Source of the DNA: Paenibacillaceae bacterium
GTDB lineage: Bacteria > Bacillota > Bacilli > Paenibacillales > NBRC-103111
DNA length: 64,000 nucleotides
Direction of reading: 5' to 3'
NCBI GenBank assembly: GCA_029256185.1
Contig: JAQSYI010000021.1
Location: 1-64,000, forward strand
The notes below the pieces were generated by a model. That model ran no database searches. It was not told where the DNA came from and saw only the letters and a program-made list of their open reading frames with translations. Of this stretch, positions 15,960 to 25,054 are shown piece after piece. Positions within the stretch are counted from its first letter, which is position 1, and each line of letters opens with the position of its first letter. Both the position numbers and the translations under genes were made by a program.

Positions 15960-17720
15960 TTATCCTTTGGCCGGCTTCAGGGATTTGACCAGCTGCTCGT
16001 CAGGTGTGACGAATAATGTCTTCTGGTGGTCATAGATGACAAAGCCGGGTTTGGCCCCGCCGGGCTTGCGGACATGGCGGATCAGCGTATAATCCACCGG
16101 GACCAGACTGGAGGACTTGCCCTGGCTGTAATAGGCGGCAAGCTGGGAGGCCTCGTGCAGGGTCGGGTTGCCGAAATCCTGGCCGCGGATCACCACGTGG
16201 GAGCCGGGAATGTCCTTGGTATGCAGCCAGGTATCGGACGGATGAGCGAGACGGTTGGTCAAATACTCATTCTGCGTATTGTTCTTGCCTACGTAGAGGG
16301 GGATGCCTTCGCTGGAGATGAAGCAGGCTACGGCAGGCTTGTCATTCTTTTTCTTCTTCTTGCCCCGCTTGTCCTTCTTGCTCCGGTCCCGCAGATAGCC
16401 CTGCTCCACCAACTCCTCCCGAATCTCGGCAATATCCTGTACCGCCGCATTGCCCAACTGCTGCAACAGGGAATCCAGGTAGACAATCTCATCCTGCGTT
16501 GCCTTGATCTGTTCGGTCACCACAGCCAGGCTGTTCTTCATCTTGGTGTATCTCCGGTAATAGCGCTGGGCGTTCTCCGAAGGGCCGAGCAAAGGGTCCA
16601 AAGCAATCTTGACCATGGCCTGCTCCTCGTCATAATAATTGACGACCTCGGCCTGTTTGTCCCCTTTGCTGATCTGATGCAGGTTGGCCGTCACCAGTTC
16701 TCCCAGAATCCTGAATCTGTCGGAGCTGTTGGCCTCCTCCAGAGTCTCCTTCAGCTTGTCCAGCTTCTTCAGATTCTTGCCCCGTTCGTTGCTGAGAAAA
16801 CGCAGCAGGTCGGCAGTACGCTGCTTCACAGTGTCCCGCTCCGCCTTGTCCCCGTAGAACAGCTCCAGAACCTCGCTTACCGATCCTGCAGCCTGGCGAG
16901 TTCCCTCCAGATGGGTTAGCGGAATGACCGAGAAGGAGGACTTGCCTGCCGGATCCGTCACGATATTGGGGTCAAGCCGCTTCTCCCTGATATCCCCCAT
17001 AATTCCGCTGAATGACTCCCATAGATCCTCCGGCGCTGTAGCCCGCTGCGTGTCTGCGAAGCTGCGTGCCACGATTTCCCTGGCCGCCAGCGGAGAGATG
17101 CCGCTGAAAGCGCCTACCAGCCGCTCCTCCGGGACGGTGGAGCCCATGCCGTCTTCTCCTGCGCGGGCCATTGCCGTGAGGAAGCCGTCGCGGTCAATAA
17201 GCAGCGGATTCTCCTTGCCCTGGTCAGGCGGGGAGACATACCCGGCTCCCGGCATAACGATCCGGTAGCTGCTGATAGCAGGAGTGACGTGGTGAATGCC
17301 GTCTTGAATGCTGCCTGTCTCGGGATCGGTCAGAATCACGTTGCTGTGGCGCCCCATCAGTTCAATGACGATGATCTTGACGCTCACATCTCCCAGCTCG
17401 TCAAGCTGTCTGGTGCGGATGCGGATGATCCGTTCCATCCCTACCTGCTCCACTGCTTCGATTACGGCGCTTTCGCAGTGTTTGCGCAGCAGCATGCAGA
17501 ACATGGGCGCTTCCATGGGATTCATAAAGCTTTGCTCCGTAAAGTGAACCCGGGGATAAGTGGGGTTGGCTGAAAGGAGCAGCTTGCGGTTTTCGCCCTG
17601 CGCCCGCATTTGGATGACGATATCGTGATCGGTGGGCTGATGAATTTTGTTGATGCGTCCGCCGACGCAAGCCTGAAGCTCCTGCACCAGCGCATGTATG
17701 ACAAGTCCGTCTAATGCCAT
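15960..17720 (-). CDS. rqcH: RqcH (NFACT/Rqc2 homolog) ribosome quality control factor
   Basis: 586-residue NFACT protein, called fibronectin-binding protein or YloA in older annotation. Bacterial RqcH binds stalled 50S-peptidyl-tRNA complexes, recruits tRNA-Ala and drives C-terminal alanine tailing of nascent chains. Layout: NFACT-N (1 to about 190, MALDGLVIHALVQEL start), HhH and coiled-coil region (about 190-440), a Lys-rich stretch (SKKDKRGKKKKKND, about 447-460) and NFACT-R (about 462-570, with YVGKNNTQNEYLT and DTWLHTKDIPGSHVVI). The ATG at 17720 has GGAGTG 5 bases upstream. Repeat copy B lies 24 bp upstream of the start and so within the probable leader. In B. subtilis the gene precedes yloB; here about 16 kb of accessory DNA separates them. 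Confidence 0.93.
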   Translation of the reverse strand: MALDGLVIHALVQELQACVGGRINKIHQPTDHDIVIQMRAQGENRKLLLSANPTYPRVHFTEQSFMNPMEAPMFCMLLRKHCESAVIEAVEQVGMERIIRIRTRQLDELGDVSVKIIVIELMGRHSNVILTDPETGSIQDGIHHVTPAISSYRIVMPGAGYVSPPDQGKENPLLIDRDGFLTAMARAGEDGMGSTVPEERLVGAFSGISPLAAREIVARSFADTQRATAPEDLWESFSGIMGDIREKRLDPNIVTDPAGKSSFSVIPLTHLEGTRQAAGSVSEVLELFYGDKAERDTVKQRTADLLRFLSNERGKNLKKLDKLKETLEEANSSDRFRILGELVTANLHQISKGDKQAEVVNYYDEEQAMVKIALDPLLGPSENAQRYYRRYTKMKNSLAVVTEQIKATQDEIVYLDSLLQQLGNAAVQDIAEIREELVEQGYLRDRSKKDKRGKKKKKNDKPAVACFISSEGIPLYVGKNNTQNEYLTNRLAHPSDTWLHTKDIPGSHVVIRGQDFGNPTLHEASQLAAYYSQGKSSSLVPVDYTLIRHVRKPGGAKPGFVIYDHQKTLFVTPDEQLVKSLKPAKG

Positions 17721-17743
17721 GATTACACTCCATTTCCTGTTAC

Positions 17744-17830
17744 GGGGATAAAAGCCAGCGGGCGTCCTTTTAACGCTGACGCGTTTGTCAAGAAGTCGAA
17801 CCGCTTCCCCCGCGGATACTTTTTTGAGAC
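17744..17830 (-). repeat. Structured dispersed repeat, copy B, in the rqcH leader
   Basis: Inverted relative to copy A. Read on the minus strand it runs GTCTCAAAAAAGTATCC to GGCTTTTATCCCCG. It shares the exact block TCGACTTCTTGACAAACGC with copy A (TTCGACTTC here, CTCGACTTC in A) and the GCGTT-AAAAG-GACGC hairpin. It lies directly upstream of rqcH on the same strand, so it would be transcribed into the 5' leader if the promoter is upstream; TATGAT (17837-17832, minus) just before it could be a -10. Confidence 0.75.
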
Positions 17831-18019
17831 TATCATAAAAGGTACTCTTTCTATATTGCCATATTCCCGGGCAAAACTTAAGCGGAAATGTGGATTTAAT
17901 GATTTTTTCCGCACGGGACGGGTGTTATGGGGGAGGCGGGACGGGATGTCTCTTTTTCAAGGGGCAATATGCAGGAATCGCCTATACTCCTTTTTTGCGG
18001 ACGGGGTAATGAAAACAGA

Positions 18020-18048
18020 TTGTGCATGGGTCAAATCATGTGTATTGC
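18020..18048 (+). promoter_or_regulatory. Candidate direct-repeat operator/promoter of the beta-helix gene
   Basis: Contains TGTGCAT (18021-18027) and TGTGTAT (18039-18045), 18 bp apart start to start, with AAATCA between them. It matches at about 24 of 29 positions a sequence at 27517-27544 upstream of the ABC importer operon. TTGTGC and TATTGC at its ends could also serve as poor -35 and -10 elements 17 bp apart. Confidence 0.5.
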
Positions 18049-18156
18049 TCTTGCCGGGGCTTATGCTTAGATTTTTTATAGAGGGAGGAAAGCCGCAACC
18101 TGCGGGAAATGGAATGAAATCATAAGTATAAGCAGCTCGCAAAGGAGGACAATGAA

Positions 18157-21100
18157 GTGAAAAGTGGCAAAAAGGTATTTGTAAGCGTATTCTTGGTTGT
18201 GGTTTTGTTATGGGGGCTATGTCCTTGGTATTCCTTTTACGCCAATGCGGAGGCATTGCAATTGCTTGCGCAGACGGAAACAGAGGGCGGGGCTCTGGCT
18301 GAGGAGGCTTCTGCGCAAGAGGCGGAGGGAGCCCAATCGGTACAGCTCCTGCTTCAAAATGACGATCCCGGCGATTTGGCCAATGAGGATTTCGAGAATT
18401 ACCCGATCGGCCAGAAGCCCGGAGGCAGCTGGGGCATCGTTACGCCGCCTGCGGATGTGAGCGCGACGGTACAACCGCTTCCCGATGGTGAGCCGGGGAA
18501 GGGATTCAAGCTGACTCAATTGAGGGAGCTGGAGGGAGCCTATGCGCCTAGACTGGATTTGGGCATATCCGTAGAGCGGGCGGTTCTGAGCTACCGGGTT
18601 TATGCGGAGCAGACCAGCGGTTTTTTATTCCTGCCCCGGTTTTTCAATGAATCCAGAGCTGAGTTGATCAAACTGGGAATGAACGACTCGGGAGGCTTTG
18701 TTGTCAGGGATGCGATTGGAAACAAGTGGCAAAAAATCCGTGATTATGAGGCGAACCGCTGGTACGATATCAGGATTATACTGGATACCTTGACGGATAA
18801 GTACGATGTTTACATTGACGGAGAGCTTGTTGTTATCCAGCATGAGGCTGATCTTGCCAACGGCAAGATCGGCAATATCAGCGTGGGGTTATACCGGCAG
18901 AGCACGGGCTCGTTCTATGTGGATGACCTGCGGGTAAGCACCTTCCAGCCGGCAGTCTCCGCCGTGTTGGAACAGACGGAGCTTTCGGTCAAAATTAGTG
19001 AAAGTGTTGACTTGCAGCTGACTTATCAACCTGCCAACAGCTCCTTGCAAAGCGCAGCCTGGTCCTCCTCCAATGAGGAAATTGCTGCCGTGGATGCTTG
19101 GGGAAGGGTAACAGGAGTTGGCCCCGGCACAGCCGCTATTACAGCCGTCCCTTATGCTTCCGGTCTGCCGCCGGTGACAGCATCGGTGGAAGTGTATGGA
19201 ACAGAGCCGGAAGGGGTGGTGCTGGATCGTGCTTCCCTCACGATGGACATAGGGGATAGAAGACTGCTGACTGCCTCTGTACTGCCTGGGGATGCCTGGA
19301 ACAAGCAGGTTCAGTGGCTTTCCTCCAACCCGGCCGTTGCAACGGTTAGTTCCGGCGGAGAAGTTAGAGGAATTGCTGCAGGGACGTCGGTAATTCGTGC
19401 AGTCTCTCTAGTCGACGGCAATCTGGTTGACGAGTGTATGGTTGCTGTAACCGGTCAAACGGCGCCTCCGGCCGGAGAATTGCTGCACGAGGATTTCGAG
19501 GATGTTCCCTTGGGAAGCAAGCCCCAGACAGGCTGGGCTTATGGCTCCACTCCACCCCAGGACGTTATTATTGCTGTGACCGATTCAGGTGATTCCAACG
19601 GCAGCCGGGTGCTTCGGGTACGTCAACAGGCAACGCTTGCTGGCAGTTATTCCCTTCAGAGATCACTGCCGATAAGCGAACAAGCGGTGTTGTCGTACCG
19701 GGTTCGTGCAGACCAGACGAGCTCTTATATTTATTTGCCCCGTTTTATCAATGCGAGCAATGCGGAATTGGTTAGAATTACCATGGCTGACAACGGGAAT
19801 TTCGCTGTCTGGAATCAGGACACATCGAGCTGGAAGTCTGTCAAGCCGTATGAGGCAGGACAATGGTATGATCTGAGACTTGTTCTGGACACCAACAGCT
19901 GGCTGTTTGATTGGTATATTGACGGAGAGCTTGTGGCTGCTCAGAAGCCCGCCAATACTGCTTCAGGCCGGATTGCAAAAGTGGGTATGGGTTTTTACCG
20001 GCTGAACACCGGCGCCTTTGAGGTAGACGATCTGAATGTCTATACGTTCAAATCCGCCGTCAGCGCGGCATTGGAGCAATCGGAATACACCATTCCCATC
20101 AACAGGGAAATGTTGTTAAAGCTTAGCTTTGATCCGCAGGATGCTTCTTGGCAAAGCGCTGCATGGCATACGGACAATCCTCAGGTAGCTGCGGTGAATG
20201 AGGGAGGCCGGGTAAGCGGTATCAGCGCAGGTACCGCGGTCATAACCGCTTATCCGTATGCTTCCGGACTGGCTCCCGTCTCCGCTGCTGTCCAGGTTGT
20301 GAATGTTCCCATGGAAACGATCCAGGTAAGCAAGGACCAACTGGTGCTGCCCGTCGACTCCAAGGAATACGCAGCCGCCCAGATATATCCCGCCCATGTT
20401 TCCTGGCCGGAAGTGGAGTGGAGCAGTTCCAATCCTGTGACAGCAACCGTCGATAAAGGGGAAATCACCGCACTTTCTCCTGGAGAGGCCGTTATAACCG
20501 TCCGCTCCGTGCACAATCCGGAGGTAAGCGCCTCTGTTGCTGTAACGGTAGTTTCGCGGACTGTGCAGCAGCGGTATTATGTCTCCCCCGCGGGAGACGA
20601 TGCCAATCCGGGAACAGAGGAGGCTCCCTTCCGCACTCTCGAACGGGCACAAAGCGCAGTGCGGGCCATTAACGGGCAGATGACAGGAGACATCGTGGTC
20701 CTGCTTAGAGAAGGAACCTACAAGCTGTCTGCCACCTGGTCCCTGACGGATGAGGATTCCGGCACCAACGGATATTATGTGCATTGGCAGGCTTTTCCCG
20801 GGGAGCATCCGGTGATCAGCGGCGGCCAAGATGTAACAGGCTGGACGCTTCACGACGAAGCCCGCCAAATCTACAAAGCTTCTGTTGAGCCGGGCACTAA
20901 GAGCAGACAGTTGTTTATCGACGGTGTAAGAGCAGTGCGCGCCCGCAGCGAGGAGGGGTTGATTGCTGGCACAAAAACAACGTGGGGCTACACCAGCGAC
21001 GACGTGCAACTGGCCAATTGGGCCAGGCCGTCCGATCTGGAGTTTGTCTACATGGAGCAATGGACCCATCCCCGGATCGGGGTTGCATCCGTGTCCGTTG

Positions 21101-23904
21101 CCAATGGCCGGGCAGTCATCGCCATGGATGAGCCGGGCTGGACAGCGGCAACCAATAAAGGAGGCACCTCCGCCACCTTCCCCGTCTATTATGAGAATGC
21201 TTACGAACTGCTGGATCAGGATGGGGAATGGTATCTTAATGAGGGTACTAACGAGCTGTTCTATAAGCCCCGCATCTGGGAGAATATGCAGGAGGTTCAA
21301 GCGGTTCTGCCCGTAGTGGAGGAGATGGTCACGGTTAAGGGAGCATCCCTGGACCAACAAGCCCGGTATATCGCCTTTACAGGACTTACCTTCGCCGATA
21401 CCACCTGGCTGCGGCCAAGCACGTCCCTTGGGCATTCAGATGCCCAGAACAATCACTTGCGGTATCCGGGAACGAAGGATGTATTGCCACCGGCTGCTGT
21501 AACTGTGGAGCGGGCCTATTCCATCTTGTTTGAGCGCAACGAGTTCACCCGCCTGGGCATCACCGGCTTGAAGCTTACAGGAGGCGTGCAGAGCAGCCTG
21601 ATTCGCGGCAACGCCTTCTATGATATCTCCGGGGGAGCTATTAATCTCGGTGATCCCGACATCGCCGCCGCCAATTCCTATCCTGCCGATCCACGGCTGT
21701 GGATGCGCAATAACGACGTGCTGAACAATTATATTCATGATGTTGCAGTGGAATATATGTCTGCCGCGGCTATCTCCGCAGGCTTCCCGATGGACATGGA
21801 TATCCAGTACAACGAAATTTTCCGTGTTCCCTATAGCGGCATGCATATGGGCTACGGCTGGGATGCGATATTTCCCAGCACTCTGCAGAATATGAAGGTG
21901 AAGCATAATTTCATCTACGACATAATGGGCAACGGCATTTATGACGGCGGAGCCATCTACATGCTGGGCAACTCCGGAGGTTCAGCCGATTCTTACAATC
22001 TCGTCGCGGAGAATTACATCCGCAACCAGATGAACGACTTTGGCCCGCTTTATCCGGATCAAGGGAGCAGCTTCTGGAGATTCGACAGCAATGTCATTGA
22101 CGTGACGGAAACGCCATTCTGGAACCACGGCGCCGGCAGATGGACCCACGGCAATTCCAACAACAATGTGATTTTCCATAACAACTACACCACTACGCCC
22201 AATAGGAACAGCAACCGTCCAGGGGATAATGTAGTCTTCTCCCAGACTCAGGTCTATCCGCAGGCCGATTGGCCCCAAGAGGCGATGGCGATTATTGCCG
22301 AGTCCGGTCTGAATGATTCATATGCCGATCTGCGGAACCGCCATCCCGGAAGAATTGCGGTCTCCCCGCAGCTGGCTCTGGAGACAGGAGAAACCGGTCA
22401 ACTGTCCGTTGCGGCACAGGACGGGAAGGATCAGGCGGCAAGCACCGACGGGTTGAAGATGTATTACAAGCTGGACGATCAGCAAGTGGCTTCGGTTGAT
22501 GAGAACGGCATTTTCACAGGCCTATCCGGCGGCCAGACAGGGGTTCGCGTTTATATATTGGACGGTACCCTGCTCAGGGAATTTGATGCCCGTATTTTTG
22601 TTAGCGACCAGCTGACAGACATTGCACTTGAAGAAGCCGGTCAACTGCAGGAATTCCATCTGCTTATGAATCAGGCCACGAGCCTTCATCCGCTGGGAAT
22701 CACAGAGTTGGGACGGAGCGCCCCGCTGGATTCGGTCCGCTACTACAGCGACGCTCCCGGCTTGCTTCAGGTGGATGAGCAGGGGACAGCCACTGCTCTT
22801 TTGCCCGGAATCTACACGCTGACCATCAGCGGTACCTTGGGCGAAGTGGTTCGGGAGAAGGCATTCACAGTGCGGGTCCAGGAGGAAGGACAAGGCGAGC
22901 CAAGGGCCCTGCGTCAGGAAATCAGGGATCCGGATGGCTGGTATGTGGATGAGTCCGGCATGAAGCAGGCCGCCGCAGACGGACGGAGCATCACGTTGGG
23001 TTCCTCCAAGGCTCATGCCGTTTATCAAGGAGCAAGGTACTTAAATGAGCTGTTCGAGTTTGATATCACGATCAATGCAACTTCAGGCTGGCCTTCTGTT
23101 ATGTTCCGCAATCAGAGTCCGGTGAAGGGGATAGAGGATACTACCTATATTCTGACGGTCAAGCCCGATGTCATTGAGCTCCAGCGCTTCAACAACGGGG
23201 TGCGGACGGTGCTGTACGGCAATATCACCGGCTACTCCAGCCTGGGCGGGAATGCGGTTCCTAACACGATGCTTGCGTTTAATGAGCGCCATCGTCTTCA
23301 ATTGGGGGCAATCAATGAAGCGGGCGGAGTAAGATTGATTGTGAATGTCAATAACCAGCCGCTCATCAACTATCTGGATACGGCAGAGCAGGCGCTGCGT
23401 CAAGAAGGGTATCTGGGGATCTATGCGAGAAGCGGAAGCATTACGCTCGGGGAGCCGGAGCAACCGGATCTGCTTGCTGCCCATCCCCGTTCCGTGCTTG
23501 CCGGAGAGGATCTGCTTATCCGAACAGGCTTGTCCCATGTTCCTCCAAGCGTCGTGGACAGGGTGTACAGTCTGGAATACGATGTCTCTTATAACCCGGT
23601 TCTGCTGACTTATGTCCAAGCGGTGCCGATGATGGGGACGACGGTGACCACGGAGGTTTACGAGTATGCGCCTGGCCTGCTGCATGTTCGAATGGCGGCA
23701 GCCCCGGGAACCTCGTTAAGTACGGCAGGCGGCATGCTGGAGCTTGGCTTTATTGCTCTGGAAGCCAGTGAGGCAGCGGTCATCTCGGTTGCCGGGGCTT
23801 CACTTGAGGATACGGCGGGAATCTCTTATGCGGTTCTCCCCCTTCGCCTGTCCTTGACTATTCTGGAGACTCCGCTTCCTTTGGACAAACGGATGTTGGA
23901 ATAA
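18157..23904 (+). CDS. Large secreted multi-domain protein with right-handed beta-helix
   Basis: 1915-residue exported protein. A signal peptide (residues 1 to about 33, KKVFVSVFLVVVLLWG core, YANAEA cleavage region) is followed by two copies of a module. Each module is a jelly-roll/LamG-like domain (about 75-265 and 442-630) plus two Ig-like group 2 (BIG2) domains (267-430 and 632-795). Then comes a parallel beta-helix region (about 800-1395) opening with YYVSPAGDDANPGTEEAPF and containing NNYIHDVAVEY and GNGIYDGGAIYM turns. Two more Ig-like domains (about 1397-1580), a third jelly-roll (about 1590-1765) and a cohesin-like C-terminal domain (about 1770-1905) follow. It is likely a polysaccharide lyase or glycoside hydrolase acting outside the cell; the enzymatic activity is inferred. 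GTG start, AAAGGAGG 8 bases upstream. No sortase motif or SLH domain. Confidence 0.85.
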   Translation: MKSGKKVFVSVFLVVVLLWGLCPWYSFYANAEALQLLAQTETEGGALAEEASAQEAEGAQSVQLLLQNDDPGDLANEDFENYPIGQKPGGSWGIVTPPADVSATVQPLPDGEPGKGFKLTQLRELEGAYAPRLDLGISVERAVLSYRVYAEQTSGFLFLPRFFNESRAELIKLGMNDSGGFVVRDAIGNKWQKIRDYEANRWYDIRIILDTLTDKYDVYIDGELVVIQHEADLANGKIGNISVGLYRQSTGSFYVDDLRVSTFQPAVSAVLEQTELSVKISESVDLQLTYQPANSSLQSAAWSSSNEEIAAVDAWGRVTGVGPGTAAITAVPYASGLPPVTASVEVYGTEPEGVVLDRASLTMDIGDRRLLTASVLPGDAWNKQVQWLSSNPAVATVSSGGEVRGIAAGTSVIRAVSLVDGNLVDECMVAVTGQTAPPAGELLHEDFEDVPLGSKPQTGWAYGSTPPQDVIIAVTDSGDSNGSRVLRVRQQATLAGSYSLQRSLPISEQAVLSYRVRADQTSSYIYLPRFINASNAELVRITMADNGNFAVWNQDTSSWKSVKPYEAGQWYDLRLVLDTNSWLFDWYIDGELVAAQKPANTASGRIAKVGMGFYRLNTGAFEVDDLNVYTFKSAVSAALEQSEYTIPINREMLLKLSFDPQDASWQSAAWHTDNPQVAAVNEGGRVSGISAGTAVITAYPYASGLAPVSAAVQVVNVPMETIQVSKDQLVLPVDSKEYAAAQIYPAHVSWPEVEWSSSNPVTATVDKGEITALSPGEAVITVRSVHNPEVSASVAVTVVSRTVQQRYYVSPAGDDANPGTEEAPFRTLERAQSAVRAINGQMTGDIVVLLREGTYKLSATWSLTDEDSGTNGYYVHWQAFPGEHPVISGGQDVTGWTLHDEARQIYKASVEPGTKSRQLFIDGVRAVRARSEEGLIAGTKTTWGYTSDDVQLANWARPSDLEFVYMEQWTHPRIGVASVSVANGRAVIAMDEPGWTAATNKGGTSATFPVYYENAYELLDQDGEWYLNEGTNELFYKPRIWENMQEVQAVLPVVEEMVTVKGASLDQQARYIAFTGLTFADTTWLRPSTSLGHSDAQNNHLRYPGTKDVLPPAAVTVERAYSILFERNEFTRLGITGLKLTGGVQSSLIRGNAFYDISGGAINLGDPDIAAANSYPADPRLWMRNNDVLNNYIHDVAVEYMSAAAISAGFPMDMDIQYNEIFRVPYSGMHMGYGWDAIFPSTLQNMKVKHNFIYDIMGNGIYDGGAIYMLGNSGGSADSYNLVAENYIRNQMNDFGPLYPDQGSSFWRFDSNVIDVTETPFWNHGAGRWTHGNSNNNVIFHNNYTTTPNRNSNRPGDNVVFSQTQVYPQADWPQEAMAIIAESGLNDSYADLRNRHPGRIAVSPQLALETGETGQLSVAAQDGKDQAASTDGLKMYYKLDDQQVASVDENGIFTGLSGGQTGVRVYILDGTLLREFDARIFVSDQLTDIALEEAGQLQEFHLLMNQATSLHPLGITELGRSAPLDSVRYYSDAPGLLQVDEQGTATALLPGIYTLTISGTLGEVVREKAFTVRVQEEGQGEPRALRQEIRDPDGWYVDESGMKQAAADGRSITLGSSKAHAVYQGARYLNELFEFDITINATSGWPSVMFRNQSPVKGIEDTTYILTVKPDVIELQRFNNGVRTVLYGNITGYSSLGGNAVPNTMLAFNERHRLQLGAINEAGGVRLIVNVNNQPLINYLDTAEQALRQEGYLGIYARSGSITLGEPEQPDLLAAHPRSVLAGEDLLIRTGLSHVPPSVVDRVYSLEYDVSYNPVLLTYVQAVPMMGTTVTTEVYEYAPGLLHVRMAAAPGTSLSTAGGMLELGFIALEASEAAVISVAGASLEDTAGISYAVLPLRLSLTILETPLPLDKRMLE

Positions 23905-24019
23905 CTATCCAGGAGCCTGAACGTCGAAAGAAACCGGTGAACCCGTATTCAGCAGGCAACATCCACTACCGGGATAGGGATGGCTTGAGGGCGGGTCGCC
24001 CCCAATATATCCGTTAAGC

Positions 24020-24056
24020 AAAGAACCCAGTTCCTGTATGAGGAGCCGGGTTCTTT
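24020..24056. terminator. Bidirectional terminator after the beta-helix gene
   Basis: Stem AAAGAACCC (24020-24028) / GGGTTCTTT (24048-24056), between the convergent beta-helix and AraC genes. Confidence 0.7.
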
Positions 24057-24077
24057 GCGCATGCCGGAGAGAGCTGG

Positions 24078-24881
24078 TTAAACCCGATGCTCCGCCCGGT
24101 ACTGGCTGGGGCTCTTGTGCATCTTCTCCGAGAATACCCGGCTCAAATAAAAGCCGTTGCTGAAGCCGGACTCACGGGCGATTTCCTCCAGAGTAAGCGG
24201 GGTGTGCGTAAGCAGACGGCATGCCCGCTGCAATTGCAGCCTTCTGATGTATTCAGACGGATTCAGGCCATAGGCGCGCTGAAACCTCCGCGCAAATTGC
24301 ACATGGCTCAAGTTCAGGGAGACGGCGAGTTCGCGGACCCGGCAGGGCTCAGCATAGGTCTGCCCGATCACCTCGCGCGCCTTGTCCATCAAGGGATCGT
24401 GGAAGTGGGCTAAGCCGGGAGCTGCCTGCTCCGTCCAGTGCAGCCGCAGCAGGTCAAGAAACAGGTGGCTTCGCCACCGGGCAAGCAGGCTGCCGGTGAC
24501 AGCGGGAGGGTCGCGCATTAGCGCAAGGGTGGAATGCAGGCGGGAGGTGTTGCTCACGGTCCATTTGGTTTCTTGGGGATAGAGGCTGGGAGGCAGAGGC
24601 TCACCGCTCTGATTCAGCCAATTGAACACAAGAAAGTGAAAGGTTAAGGGATGTATGGTAGAACGGTGGAAGAAAACATGGGGCGGACACAGCAGAAACG
24701 AACCAGGTCCTGCCATTCCCCCGGATTCCCCAATCCGGTATGAGCACTCTCCTTGCTCCATAATGAAAACGGTCCATTCCTTCTGTTTATTGACCGGCAA
24801 TTCGAACTGGGGCTTATTCAGAAAATAGTGGTAGCGGGTGATCGATGGCGTATAGTCCCAGGCCTCCATGGGCATCTCCAA
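24078..24881 (-). CDS. AraC-family transcriptional regulator
   Basis: 267-residue regulator with an N-terminal cupin-like sensing domain (about 1-150, with GECSYRIGESGGMAGPGSFLLCPP) and a C-terminal double helix-turn-helix (about 165-265: VRELAVSLNLSHVQFARRFQ and LEEIARESGFSNGFYLSRVF). Such proteins sense a sugar and activate neighbouring carbohydrate genes. The start is uncertain. I take TTG 24881, 9 bases after GGAGAGGAGG; ATG 24875 follows in frame, while an upstream ATG (24956) has no ribosome binding site. It is convergent with the beta-helix gene and divergent from the FAD oxidoreductase gene, a position suited to controlling both. Confidence 0.88.
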   Translation of the reverse strand: MEMPMEAWDYTPSITRYHYFLNKPQFELPVNKQKEWTVFIMEQGECSYRIGESGGMAGPGSFLLCPPHVFFHRSTIHPLTFHFLVFNWLNQSGEPLPPSLYPQETKWTVSNTSRLHSTLALMRDPPAVTGSLLARWRSHLFLDLLRLHWTEQAAPGLAHFHDPLMDKAREVIGQTYAEPCRVRELAVSLNLSHVQFARRFQRAYGLNPSEYIRRLQLQRACRLLTHTPLTLEEIARESGFSNGFYLSRVFSEKMHKSPSQYRAEHRV

Positions 24882-25054
24882 GTGGAAAAACCTCCTCTCC
24901 GGTGAACAAAAGTATATGTGATTTGATAAAACCTTGCATGGTAAAAGGGAAGGCATTCACTTACTATGAAGATAAATGAATGCTTGTCAAAAAGCAAGCT
25001 GGAGAACCGCTGTCATGAAGAGACTGGCAGGGACATGCCGGAGGAGCGATTGTC

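Noticed and set aside
20116..21435. 439-codon open frame antisense to the beta-helix gene
   Set aside because: No motif or start signal; it is explained by low stop-codon frequency opposite a long coding region.
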